From contig RDEW01000025.1 in NCBI GenBank assembly GCA_011109175.1, positions 217,990 to 281,989 of the forward strand: a DNA stretch of 64,000 nt, given 5' to 3'. The DNA comes from Dicyema japonicum (taxonomy: Eukaryota; Dicyemida; Rhombozoa; Dicyemidae). The position numbers and the translations under genes were made by a program. Under the pieces are notes generated by a model, which was not told where the DNA came from, searched no databases, and saw only the letters and a list, made by a program, of their open reading frames with translations. This document shows positions 55,621 to 64,000 of this stretch, in pieces (positions within the stretch are counted from its first letter, which is position 1; each line of letters opens with the position of its first letter).

Positions 55621-56044
55621 ATCTGATGATTTTTTTATTATTTCTCTTTCTTTAGTAGACAACACATAAGACTCATTCTGGAATCAATAATCTATTAAAA
55701 AATAAAATTATTAAATTTTTTGAAAATTTTAGCGTGGCGGCATGCGGTTCATCTGTTGTTATGGTGGCGCCCGGTACAAGTTTTGCACTAAAGAGAACCG
55801 TCTGAACTTCTCCAGTCCGGACCACCAACGGCATAGGCACACCGACGGACCGTGACATTTCAAATTTGACTTAAATATTTCAATTTTATTGAGGAAACGT
55901 CGAATTCTCAAAAATTAGCTTAAATGTTTAAAGTTAACCGAGTGATTAATCGGTAGGAAGGTAGAGGTGGTGACTACCTCTATTATACGAAATGTCTACT
56001 TTGTTTGATAAACATAAAAGCTTTTTTTTGTTATAATCTAAAGC
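55621..56044. other. No firm gene
   Basis: A 61-codon minus frame at 55673-55858 (MSRSVGVPMPLVVRTGEVQT) has no recognised domain; the remainder is AT-rich. Confidence 0.3.
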
Positions 56045-56297
56045 ATGGACGAGCTGACAAACTTCATTTTGAAATCCAAGGTTTTAACAAATGAAGTGTC
56101 AGATACACATATTACCCGAGTTTGAATCTCGTTCATCCCAATTTGATAAAACATGGGGGATCAGCTTTCAGAAGCTGTATAGGACGGTTACTATGATTCT
56201 ACATGTGTTGCTAGTAATAATGCTTAAAATATGCGACAAAAATTACTTTAAAGGAGTGAGTACTACTAAACTCAAACTGAATAGAATGTCTCATTAA
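56045..56297 (+). CDS. Unidentified small protein, two exons
   Basis: ATG at 56045 opens MDELTNFILKSK. A 22-bp GT..AG segment (56081-56102) then joins in frame to IHILPEFESRSSQFDKTWGI, SFQKLYRTVTMILHVLLVIM and a stop at 56297. The product would be 76 residues with a hydrophobic stretch (MILHVLLVIMLKIC). No family recognised. A second unspliced intron in the later part cannot be excluded. Confidence 0.35.
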
Positions 56298-56325
56298 TAT
56301 ATCGATTTATATGTGATCTAAAATT

Positions 56326-56580
56326 CCACCTGTCTCAGGTGCCGCCCTGTGCCAAGGTGGGGTGTAAAAGGATCATTTTCTCTCCATACTCCACTTGAGG
56401 GGTTCCAACAACTTCAAGAAATAGACATCTTACCTATTATGCTGGTTCTGAATAGACTTTTATGTCATTGGAAGGACTCTGTTCTTGTGACAGAGAGAAC
56501 TGGATACAATTAGTTATTAATTGTTACTTTTTTATCAGCGTATCCGGGACTAATAATTATGATATAATAAACAAATCATG
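56326..56580 (+). repeat. Dispersed repeat, copy 2
   Basis: Similar in order and spacing to 26080-26330 (see that entry), same strand, with many differences. Confidence 0.55.
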
Positions 56581-56662
56581 AGTGTAACTAAAATAGGAAG
56601 ACTAATTTAAATTTCTACTAAATTAAAAAACAGTTGTTAAATTGTTTGTGAGCAGCCAGTAG

Positions 56663-56929
56663 TTGTTAGCTGTTAGTTTTATCATTAAGCCGTTTTTATT
56701 TGAATATGAGGATCTTATTGATTTTGTGTCAGAGTCGAAATTAAAAGATTCATATAAAAATGATTGCGTTTATATTTTTTGGCAAAAATGCATTTCAAAA
56801 TATCCTGATATTTCACAAAAGAGAATATTTGGCTTATTACCTTTTCCTACAATTTATTTATGTGACTCTGAATTTTCACTTTATGCGTCTACAATAACAA
56901 AATATATAAATAAACTAAATGCCTCATAA
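56663..56929 (+). mobile_element. hAT transposase (ZBED-like) C-terminal fragment
   Basis: The plus frame ends with FWQKCISKYPDISQKRIFGL, then LPFPTIYLCDSEFSLYASTI and TKYINKLNAS, and a stop. LLPFPT.YLC(D/E)S.FS......KY.N.LN is the hAT dimerisation-domain end, best known from ZBED5/SCAND3-like proteins. The catalytic core is missing, so this is a fragment or the last exon of a domesticated gene. Confidence 0.75.
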
Positions 56930-57660
56930 TGAAATTAGGATACAATTGTCGAAAATTTCACCAGAAATTACAAATTGATAAAAAAATTACCTCAATATTC
57001 TAATTAAACTTTTTTTAGTATTTTAATTTTCCTAAATAAGTTTTTATTAATTTAAAATATAATTAGAATAATAATGTTTAAACTTTTAAAAAACTGCACT
57101 TATACGCAGAGCCATATTAACTGTAGCTCTGCTCAGGCAGGACACACACTTTATTTAAGTAAAAAACAGTTATGGCAACTAATCGGTTTTTAAAGTGTTC
57201 CAGATAAAAAATCATGTAAAGGGTTTCGCGAGCACGTTAAGGTTAAAGAACCACTAAGGTAGCAAATCAATCAGCCACTCTGCTATCTGACATGTTCCTT
57301 GAACGTGATAATGAAATGCCTCAGGAAGTGATCCTTTGTAGTAACTAAAATTACAAAATATTAATTTTACGTATATCCAAAAATAGTGGTTTATGATTAT
57401 CATCCCAAAAAGTATCCTGGTTATTCAGCATTTGACTACATCATGTGCCAAAGTTATGGGACATCTTTTATTTCCCAATTTAACTCAATATTAATCAGAA
57501 AATTTGCATCCATTTTTGATGAAAAAATAATCTAACAGCATGGAAAAGTTAATGACTGAAGTGAAAGTGATTTACTAACGACAGCTTCGGCATCGATTAC
57601 TGTAAAATAATAAAAACCAAGCAAATCTGGAGCAAGCTAGCTAATTCTCTTATATTTTTT
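56930..57660. other. AT-rich, no gene seen
   Basis: Stops in all frames; a short stretch near 57100-57250 resembles the 43.78-44.03 kb spacer ('tatttaagtaaaaaac'). Confidence 0.3.
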
Positions 57661-57666
57661 GCTGCC

Positions 57667-57948
57667 ATGTGGGACTATAAATATTATGGCTCTTGTGAAA
57701 GTGCTAATAATAATAAATCAATTAGAGGATTATACGCCAGTCGACTATGTGGCTATTCTCTCAGGATTTGGAGCGAGAATCGTTCAAATTGCCAGCAGCG
57801 CTATGGGAAATCTCCAGTGCGTGTCGAATCCGATTTCCCAATCGATGTTGGTAAAATAAACAGAAACTATCCAACGTTACTATCCAGTGATAGGGGATCC
57901 AAAGAATATAAGGTCTATGTCAGGAGTAGAAATTCATCCGGGAAGTAG
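57667..57948 (+). CDS. Unidentified open frame
   Basis: ATG 57667 opens a 93-codon frame (MWDYKYYGSCESANNNKSIR... VESDFPIDVGKINRNYPTLL ... YKVYVRSRNSSGK). A second frame (MALVKVLIIINQLEDYTPVD, then YVAILSGFGARIVQIASSAM) overlaps it. Both have coding-like composition; no domain and no clear intron structure. Confidence 0.25.
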   Translation: MWDYKYYGSCESANNNKSIRGLYASRLCGYSLRIWSENRSNCQQRYGKSPVRVESDFPIDVGKINRNYPTLLSSDRGSKEYKVYVRSRNSSGK

Positions 57949-57984
57949 TAAAAGAGACAACGGCTATCTAAAATCAATATCTGC

Positions 57985-58970
57985 AAATTCAAAATGATAA
58001 ATTTAGCACTTATCCGTATTCAGTTCAAGACCACCTTCAGACAAGGCAGGAATCAACACCTCAGATCGCGGAAGACCATCTCCGGGTATTCTACAAGGAC
58101 TGCATCGCCATATACTAGGTGTTTAGAGGGGACAGAAGTCTAATGATTTTCTTTATATCAAGGGATAAAAGAAGAGGTCCTAGGGTGCTCTTTCTATTGC
58201 ACCCAGTAGGACGAAAGGATTAAGTAAGTGCCGAGATAAAAGGTTATTAGTTTCCGTAGGATTGATTGACCATATCGAAAGAGTCTAGAAATCTTTCGTT
58301 ACAGGCCTCCAGGATATAGTCCCTTCTCAAACTGTTAAATGTATATTTCTGTCCAATTTGCTTCATAAAATCCTCAATATTTCGGTTTTTGAAAATATGG
58401 TCTGAGTGCACTGCAGCCTCACATCCGAGACGTATTCAAACATTACGGGTACTTATGTACTTTGACAATATTAGCGTAAAACATCTGATGGTAATCTTCG
58501 CAGCTAACCTCTTGAAGTCAAACCCTACCTCAATTGGGCGAATTCCACCTCCCTACTTATTGAAAGCAATCATGCCGGTCAAAACAAGACATGGCGGACC
58601 ACCAAACTTCAGATGATCAGGTCTTGATTCGTTAAGACAGCCACTGCTACTAAAAGAAAATTTAGTATTGAGAAAATTACCTCTTTGACTATGTGGGTGA
58701 TCGTGATGAGGTGGTGGGTGTTTGTCCACCAGAATTTTGTAGATTTCAAAGGTTGGTTTGAGCGGTCAATTTGAAAAAGAAAGTGCCTTTAAGGCGCATG
58801 AGTTCCTCCTTAAAGACACTTTTCCAATTCAGTCACGAGGAAGGCCAAGTGTGAACGGTGCAATACTAAACAGCCGTACCCAGTCTTGTATCAAGTTAGA
58901 CCGGAGGGTACCTTCAATTGTATTGAAAAGCACCTCGGCAGCTAAAAGGAGTGCGGCCTCTGGGATCTTC
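57985..58970 (-). mobile_element. Family W RT fragment
   Basis: Reading down the minus strand: RPDHLKFGGPPCLVLTG (~58610), GGGIRPIEVGFDFKRLAAKI (~58530), RLGCEAAVHSDHI (~58400), YTFNSLRRDYILEACNERFL (~58320, the first catalytic region NAFNSLRRD), then DAVLVEYPEMVFRDL and VLIPALSEGGLELNTDKC (~58080-57995, the segment after WYLDD). The YLDD itself is frameshifted. The nuclease-like domain is absent. Confidence 0.78.
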
Positions 58971-59479
58971 ACTGGAATAGTCCAAGATGATCGGAAATTA
59001 GACATAGAATAGATTCTGGCTCCACAGTGACAAGATATTCAGGACATGGATCGATGTTCTTGAAGTGAGGGCAGGAATGGCAGTGCCATATTACAAGTCC
59101 GTGAACTCCGAACAATAACCACCACAAAATGAACGGGAGATCTCATACATCCGAATATTAATCGAGAAACATAGGGAAAATTTGCTCGATGACTTTATGG
59201 TGTAATTTTATTCGGATTCATATTTTCTTTCAGTCTGTCACCACAACAGCACAAAGCGTCATTCGATGGCGTATATCCTCAAACAAAATATCGCCACAAC
59301 AACGGTATATTTCTTTTAAATAATTGTTTTGACTTTGGCTGGGACAGAACGGTGATCAGAGAACGCCTACGCAATCCTGGCCTTTAACTAAAAATCTTTA
59401 CTTATTTTCTTTTTTTAAAAAAATTGTTTTAACTTTATAATTTTTTAAAATAGCTTTAAAATATATAAAATTAATTTTT

Positions 59480-60560
59480 TTATTGGTGGATACATAGTCC
59501 ACATCATTCGCCTATGCAAGTTCGGTGATTTGGTGATAACTGGGGCCAGAGAATCCCCTTGTGGAGCACCAATGTCAGTTAAATAACTTTTCATAGTGCT
59601 TCATTCCAACTTCAACAATTAGCTTTGTTGTTGTAATCTTCACATATTTTTGGCATGCAGCTTCATACCAACGATGACTCCATACAACATCAGAGGTTAA
59701 CTGTGCTCGCCTGAAGCCACTCTGACTGTGCGACAGGTATTCTTCTACTGTATTTTGTATACTTTTTAGGACGATGATTGATACTGTTTTTCTAACAGTA
59801 GCCAATAAGATAATAGGTCTGAGATTTTCTAATGATCCTTCTTTCTTTCCAGTCCAGTGGTAATTGTACTCCGTGTCCTATGGTAAGGGGGCTGTACCGT
59901 TCAAAGCATTTGTCTAAAATTTCCGCGATAGTTATTCCAACGCATTCTGGGGCATATTTTAGCAGCTCACCAGGAACTCCTTCGTAGCTGACCGAAAAGT
60001 TATTTTTCTAGTCATGCACTGATCACTTCTTTTGTAATACTGGTAGACAGTAGTTTCAGTGTTCCAATGAATTGCCTGATCCTTGCATTGCCAACTTGGA
60101 ATAATGTCCTGAAATAGCGGCCAATGTGATTTGCTTTGTCTTCTTGATTCAGCATAAGGCGGCCAACTTGTCACACACTTTGACAGATGACCTTTGTGAT
60201 CCACTCGTTAGTAGTTTGACTGCAACAAACATTCGACTCCCAAATTTTGTGTTACTGACTTCGTGCGGTTTGTCATCCAAGTATTGATTCATTAAATCCT
60301 CTGCTCGGTTTCTTATTAGTGGAGAGTTTTATTCTGTTTTCTTAGAATGTCCAATTTTTTACTATTCGGCAGTCCTAGCTTGCTTTAAATGACTTTTCTT
60401 TTGTCTTCAGATAACTGTTTGATTGTAGAGTCATATAGCAAGGGTCTCTTCCGGATTTTCCTCGATATTAGCTCGTTAAAATCCGTAGCATGTGCAATAG
60501 TTGGTTCTTTGGTAGTGTCAACTTCACAAGAAGAGCGCTTCAGCAGGGTATCGTGGTAGC
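59480..60560 (-). mobile_element. LINE RT remnant of a further family
   Basis: Minus-strand pieces run from the N-terminal side (STIKQLSEDKRKV near 60420, NTWMTNRTKSVTQNLGV ~60270) to EGVPGELLKYAPECVGITIA (~59950), then VQLPLDWKERRIIRKSQTYY. Then comes TVRKTVSIIVLKSIQNTVEE and YLSHSQSGFRRAQLTSDVVW (~59780-59690, the SQSGFR..RST.D motif). Last are LTDIGAPQGDSLAPV (~59560) and ANDVDYVST, a decayed YADD box. Motifs identify an APE-type LINE RT; the clade is not certain. The palm between SQSGFR and PQGDSL is largely deleted. Confidence 0.8.
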
Positions 60561-60648
60561 ACTTTCTTTTTATAATGTTCTTAGTTGATTTAATAATATA
60601 ATAATAAAAAAAACTATATTTTAAATTTTAACTGCTATAAAAATTTCC

Positions 60649-61080
60649 CTATTGATTATCCTCAAACTCCTCAACACTTGGAACTGACAAAATTTCCCGC
60701 TCACTTTTTTTATCATTTTCATCGATTGTTTGATGCTTTATCCTCCTATTACTCAGGTTTATCAGTTTTATATCTCCAACACAGTTTTTGACTTTCTTTA
60801 AATGAAAAAGGCCCTCAAACATACCAGTCGAACATATTCATTCTTCACTTGTATCACATAAAATGCACAGGAAGCAATACTAAAATAAATCAGGCACATA
60901 CAATCAAATATCTCAACATAAATTATTTTGGTGGTCATTTTCGTTTGATATTTTTTTGGCGGACATTTTCGTAAACTCCTGCGTTGGTCACCACAGAAGA
61001 AACCAAAGAAAAAATTATCGTATGATATTCTGGAACCGACTGAAGACTCCCATATTCTCGATCCACATAGCAACAAGATT
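60649..61080 (-). CDS. Unidentified protein, 3' exons
   Basis: The last exon on the minus strand (60649-60795) reads KVKNCVGDIKLINLSNRRIK, HQTIDENDKKSEREILSVPS and VEEFEDNQ, then a stop: an acidic, clearly protein-like tail. A 29-bp GT..AG intron (60796-60824) joins it in frame to CAFYVIQVKNEYVRL and the hydrophobic CMCLIYFSIASCAF. Upstream exons toward 61080 (YQTKMTTKIIYVEIFD) are less certain. A membrane segment followed by an acidic cytoplasmic tail is suggested. No family recognised. Confidence 0.4.
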
Positions 61081-61146
61081 AAAGATAATTCTCAATGGAG
61101 AACTAAAATAAATGACCCCACTAATAAAATAATGGCGAATTAACTT

Positions 61147-61600
61147 TTAATATAAGAGAGGGCCTTTGAGGATCTCTAAGACGACAGCTTCCTTCAAGTC
61201 ATCATCGACTTTGGCTTGTTCTACAATGAGCAAACAGACCATGACATATTTACACGTGGATACACAACAGTCAGCCACTGACAGTATCTTGCGCAGTGTT
61301 GAGCACGTGGGTGGGCATATATTTTGGATTACAGAGCAAATGGGAGTACAAAGAAGACACCACCTGGATAGCGTGTCCAGTCCCCATCAATAATGCAAAG
61401 GTAAAACGACGGTGCACAGTGACAGGTAAGAACACGTGATTAATATCTGCAATGTGGACAACTCCACCATAACAGTCATCGACAATGTAATCACAGAGTG
61501 GGCTTCTGAATATTTGTGAAGACCACCAACAGTGATGACTTTGATTAGAGGACCCAAACCTGTGGCAGACCGAAAAAATCCAAAAATAGATCAGTGAAGC
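61147..61600 (-). CDS. Unidentified protein, 3' part
   Basis: The minus frame reads TGLGPLIKVITVGGLHKYSE, VMVELSTLQILITCSYLSLC, and after one TGA, LRKILSVADCCVSTCKYVMV, then CLLIVEQAKVDDDLKEAVVL and EILKGPLLY to a stop at 61147. The single stop could be removed by a short GT..AG intron. Composition is helical and Cys-rich, like a repeat-type helical protein. No family recognised. Confidence 0.32.
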
Positions 61601-62869
61601 GAAAGGCAACAGTTCAAAGGAGAAGAACGATTTAGTTTTACAATTAGCAAATGGGACGACGGGGAAAATATTTGGGAAACAGATAAGGAATCGACGGAGA
61701 GGGTACAACATATAACGGAAAACCTAAACAGTCATAATGAAATAAGCGTAGTAGGAATGGATTGGTGACAGCGTCAATAATTTCACGTTTTGGGAGACTT
61801 TTCAGTCCACGTGTTCCAGAAAAGTATTTCTTGAGGAGACATTCGAGGCAGCTAGTGAAACACACTCCAGAACACGTGAGGACTTAATCTCGAAGATCAT
61901 CAGCCAAAACTCTAGAATTTATGACTTAAAGTCACCCTCCCTCGTAGTTTTGCTTGGCCGAGCAAGACTGATACCCAAGTCAGGTATATTAATTTTACTA
62001 TAAACTTGGTTTGCTAAATATTCATCGCTAAGGTTGAATTTTAAAATTTTTTAAGAAACAGATCTCTTACAAATCTTCGACTTACTGATCTCTTATAATT
62101 TAGCTAACTTGCATTTAATTGTATTAAACTGCTGTGTTGTTCCGGAAGGTATTTGAATTTAGATGCTTGTTGATGCACACTTCCATTCTTTGCTCAGAAC
62201 TTGGGGTTTTTAAGCGAATTAGACATTTAGGGCAATAGAGTGTCACCAGTCTTCCGATAAATAAACAGACAGCTGGTTAATAACAAATTTAGTTAATAAT
62301 AGTAATTTAAATTATTCTTATATGATAAATTTTGAAAAAAATTACTGAGTGCAGTTTTTTTATCAAATTTGTGAGTTAAGGACAGTAGGAGTAGATGATT
62401 CAGAGATTACTTGGATAAAGAGCTCGTTGGATAAACTGCTCCAAAAGGGGGTGAACTTGAAGAGGAAATAACACCACATGAAGTACAGGTATCAAGCTCA
62501 AAGCTGAAAAATGACAAGAACCCGGAAACCGGAGTCACAAATAAAGGACTAAAGTAGCAAACCAAGGATTCACTTTTGCAATACTATTACCATTTCATTC
62601 CAGTCAACTTTCCTCTTTCGTCATCAAATAGATCCCACCTGTGAGACAATGAGTCCTTCTGGCACAACATATTATTTGAAAGGGATCTCCCTACCTCTCT
62701 CTGACCAAATCATCTAGTGAAGATTACATTATAAAAAACTATTCCACCAAAGAATGAAGTGATGTCCGCGACGGTAGGTCGTGTGATGAAAATTGAAGAG
62801 GGCGGACCTACTTCTCAACCTTCACAGTAAGAGTTCAGAAATTCTATTCCACCAAGATATTATATAATA
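61601..62869. other. No firm gene
   Basis: The minus frame near 61644-61865 and others lack domains. The remainder is AT-rich. Confidence 0.3.
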
Positions 62870-63180
62870 TCAGATGCTGTCCACACCCTTGTAACGTAGT
62901 GAATCAGGTTCTGATGGACTGCAAATCTGAGACCATAATGTCGGCAGGCCGACGGGAGGATAAAAAGATGGAATTTTCCAAACAGTTATGTTCATTGTAC
63001 GGTCGTTTTGTCTCTTGTAGCAGCAGACAGAGACGGTCATATTTAGTTAGATCGCATACCAGTTGGTGTTTCTTGTAAGGTTGATCAAGTCCTCTGCAAT
63101 TGAAAGATCCCAGAGTGAACGGAAGAAGTCGGTAAGGAATACGAATAAGACATGGGCTCCATTTACCACATGCAATTCAA
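62870..63180 (-). mobile_element. APE-type LINE, endonuclease N-terminal fragment
   Basis: The minus strand shares DNA with the endonuclease-start piece at 16290-16420: 'gtcttattcgtattccttac', 'gttcactctgggatctttca' and 'aagaaacaccaactggtatg'. It encodes, after frameshift, a start like LGSFNCRGLINLTRNTNWYA. No RT follows. Confidence 0.6.
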
Positions 63181-64000
63181 AAAAAAGTAGATTAACAATT
63201 CAAAAAATCAATAACAAATTATAAAATTATTCGTAAGCGAATAAAAATAAAATATTTAATTTTTAACTAAAAAAATTATCATATATTGATTTTGTTGCAG
63301 GAAAGTGGCGGTCATATATTAGACAAGAACCAAAATTTTTATTATTTTATTTATTTATTTATTTTTATTTTTATTAATTTATTTACACCGGTTCCTACTA
63401 ATGAAAGGATACCTGTCGATAAAAATTTAACTACAATGACAGACGTACCCAGAGATGCAATAGGTTGATCACGTGCTGTAAAAACACAGAAGGCTGACCT
63501 GGACAGAGAAAAGTTGATGGTCATCAATGTCTATCAATCCATGATCGTTTACTTTATATTTTCACGGTGTAACGATTTCCTTAGGTTTGCAGTGGTAAAA
63601 ACTCATTCACTAATGTAATCAAATCTAGGAACAATTAGAAAAAAAGTAATAAAGAAATCCATTCCTTGACTTCCAGAGACGAAGTATCTCTGTCAAGTGC
63701 AGAAGCAGTCTTGTTTCCACAGACGAAGTATCCAGGTCGATGGCAGAACCTGTACCTTTTCTTCTACTCCGTCACAGACTTGAGAATCTTCGAAGGGATA
63801 CTCTTCTGATCTTGTAACCTCGATACATGAAGGGGAATTTCCTGTTCACGTAACATGACTGATGGATGATCAGATGCAGGGTCAGATATAACAAAGGATT
63901 TAGTAAAAGAATCACTTTATTTTCGGACTTAAATAGAAACAGAAATTTCAAAGACTTTCTTGACATATTGAGACATTCAAGGTGGATAAACTAGGAACAA
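63181..64000. other. No gene seen
   Basis: AT-rich. A (TTTA)n-type microsatellite at 63337-63386. A duplicated 'cagagacgaagtat(c/ctc)' motif near 63674 and 63720 is a short local repeat. Confidence 0.4.
63337..63386. repeat. TTTA/TTTTA microsatellite
   Basis: About 50 bp of 'tttatttatttatttatttt' and variants. Confidence 0.9.

Noticed and set aside
1-64000. CRISPR arrays, operons, ribosome-binding sites, riboswitches
   Set aside because: No regularly spaced repeats; introns and animal transposons show this is eukaryotic nuclear DNA.

Overview
This AT-rich window looks like nuclear DNA of a small-genome animal. Host genes are metazoan-type (a SLC5A7-like choline transporter, pyridoxal kinase, a divergent histone H3, a PWWP protein, a possible bZIP factor). 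Where family conservation lets the exon joins be checked, the introns are almost all 19-34 bp (one of 66 bp), with GT..AG ends. Introns of about 26 bp are an established feature of dicyemid mesozoans, so a dicyemid is the best inference. I cannot confirm the taxon without searches.

Layout. 0-2.4 kb: a ~350-bp direct repeat flanking undefined sequence. 3.4-3.9 kb (-): H3/CenH3-like gene with an in-frame 150-bp internal duplication. 4-8.7 kb: remnants of mobile elements, including an integrase element, with several assembly-type tandem duplications joined by single Ns. 9.0-9.2 kb (-): small two-exon candidate with a KRVRF motif. 9.4-12.8 kb (-): near-intact R4/Dong/R2-like non-LTR retrotransposon with a 971-codon RT-endonuclease ORF. 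14-16.9 kb: LINE fragments. 17.4-17.9 kb (-): PWWP gene. 19-23.6 kb: two more decayed elements. 24.1-25.2 kb (+): pyridoxal kinase with seven tiny introns and an unbroken 305-codon frame. 25-35 kb: LINE fragments, repeats and a few small candidates. 35.4-38.1 kb: a UBA-like gene (-), an unidentified three-exon gene (-) and a bZIP-like gene (+). 38.6-51.5 kb: mostly LINE remnants plus a 116-N gap. 52.8-54.6 kb (+): choline transporter. 55-64 kb: small candidate genes mixed with LINE and hAT fragments.

The commonest mobile element is here called family W. It is a non-LTR-type reverse transcriptase with a WYLDD active site, a Cys-rich motif (CVPH.CRCG) and a C-terminal restriction-nuclease-like domain (RPDG..WDATC..K..KY..PVAxET). 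At least eleven pieces on both strands were found. Other LINE families are also present: an R4-like one, one or more APE-type ones, and Jockey/CR1-like ones. The host genes sit in the short gaps between these elements. They share no evident pathway or operon, as expected for animal DNA.

Main limits: gene starts are often uncertain, short GT..AG pairs occur by chance in AT-rich DNA, and several duplications or frameshifts may be assembly or homopolymer errors.
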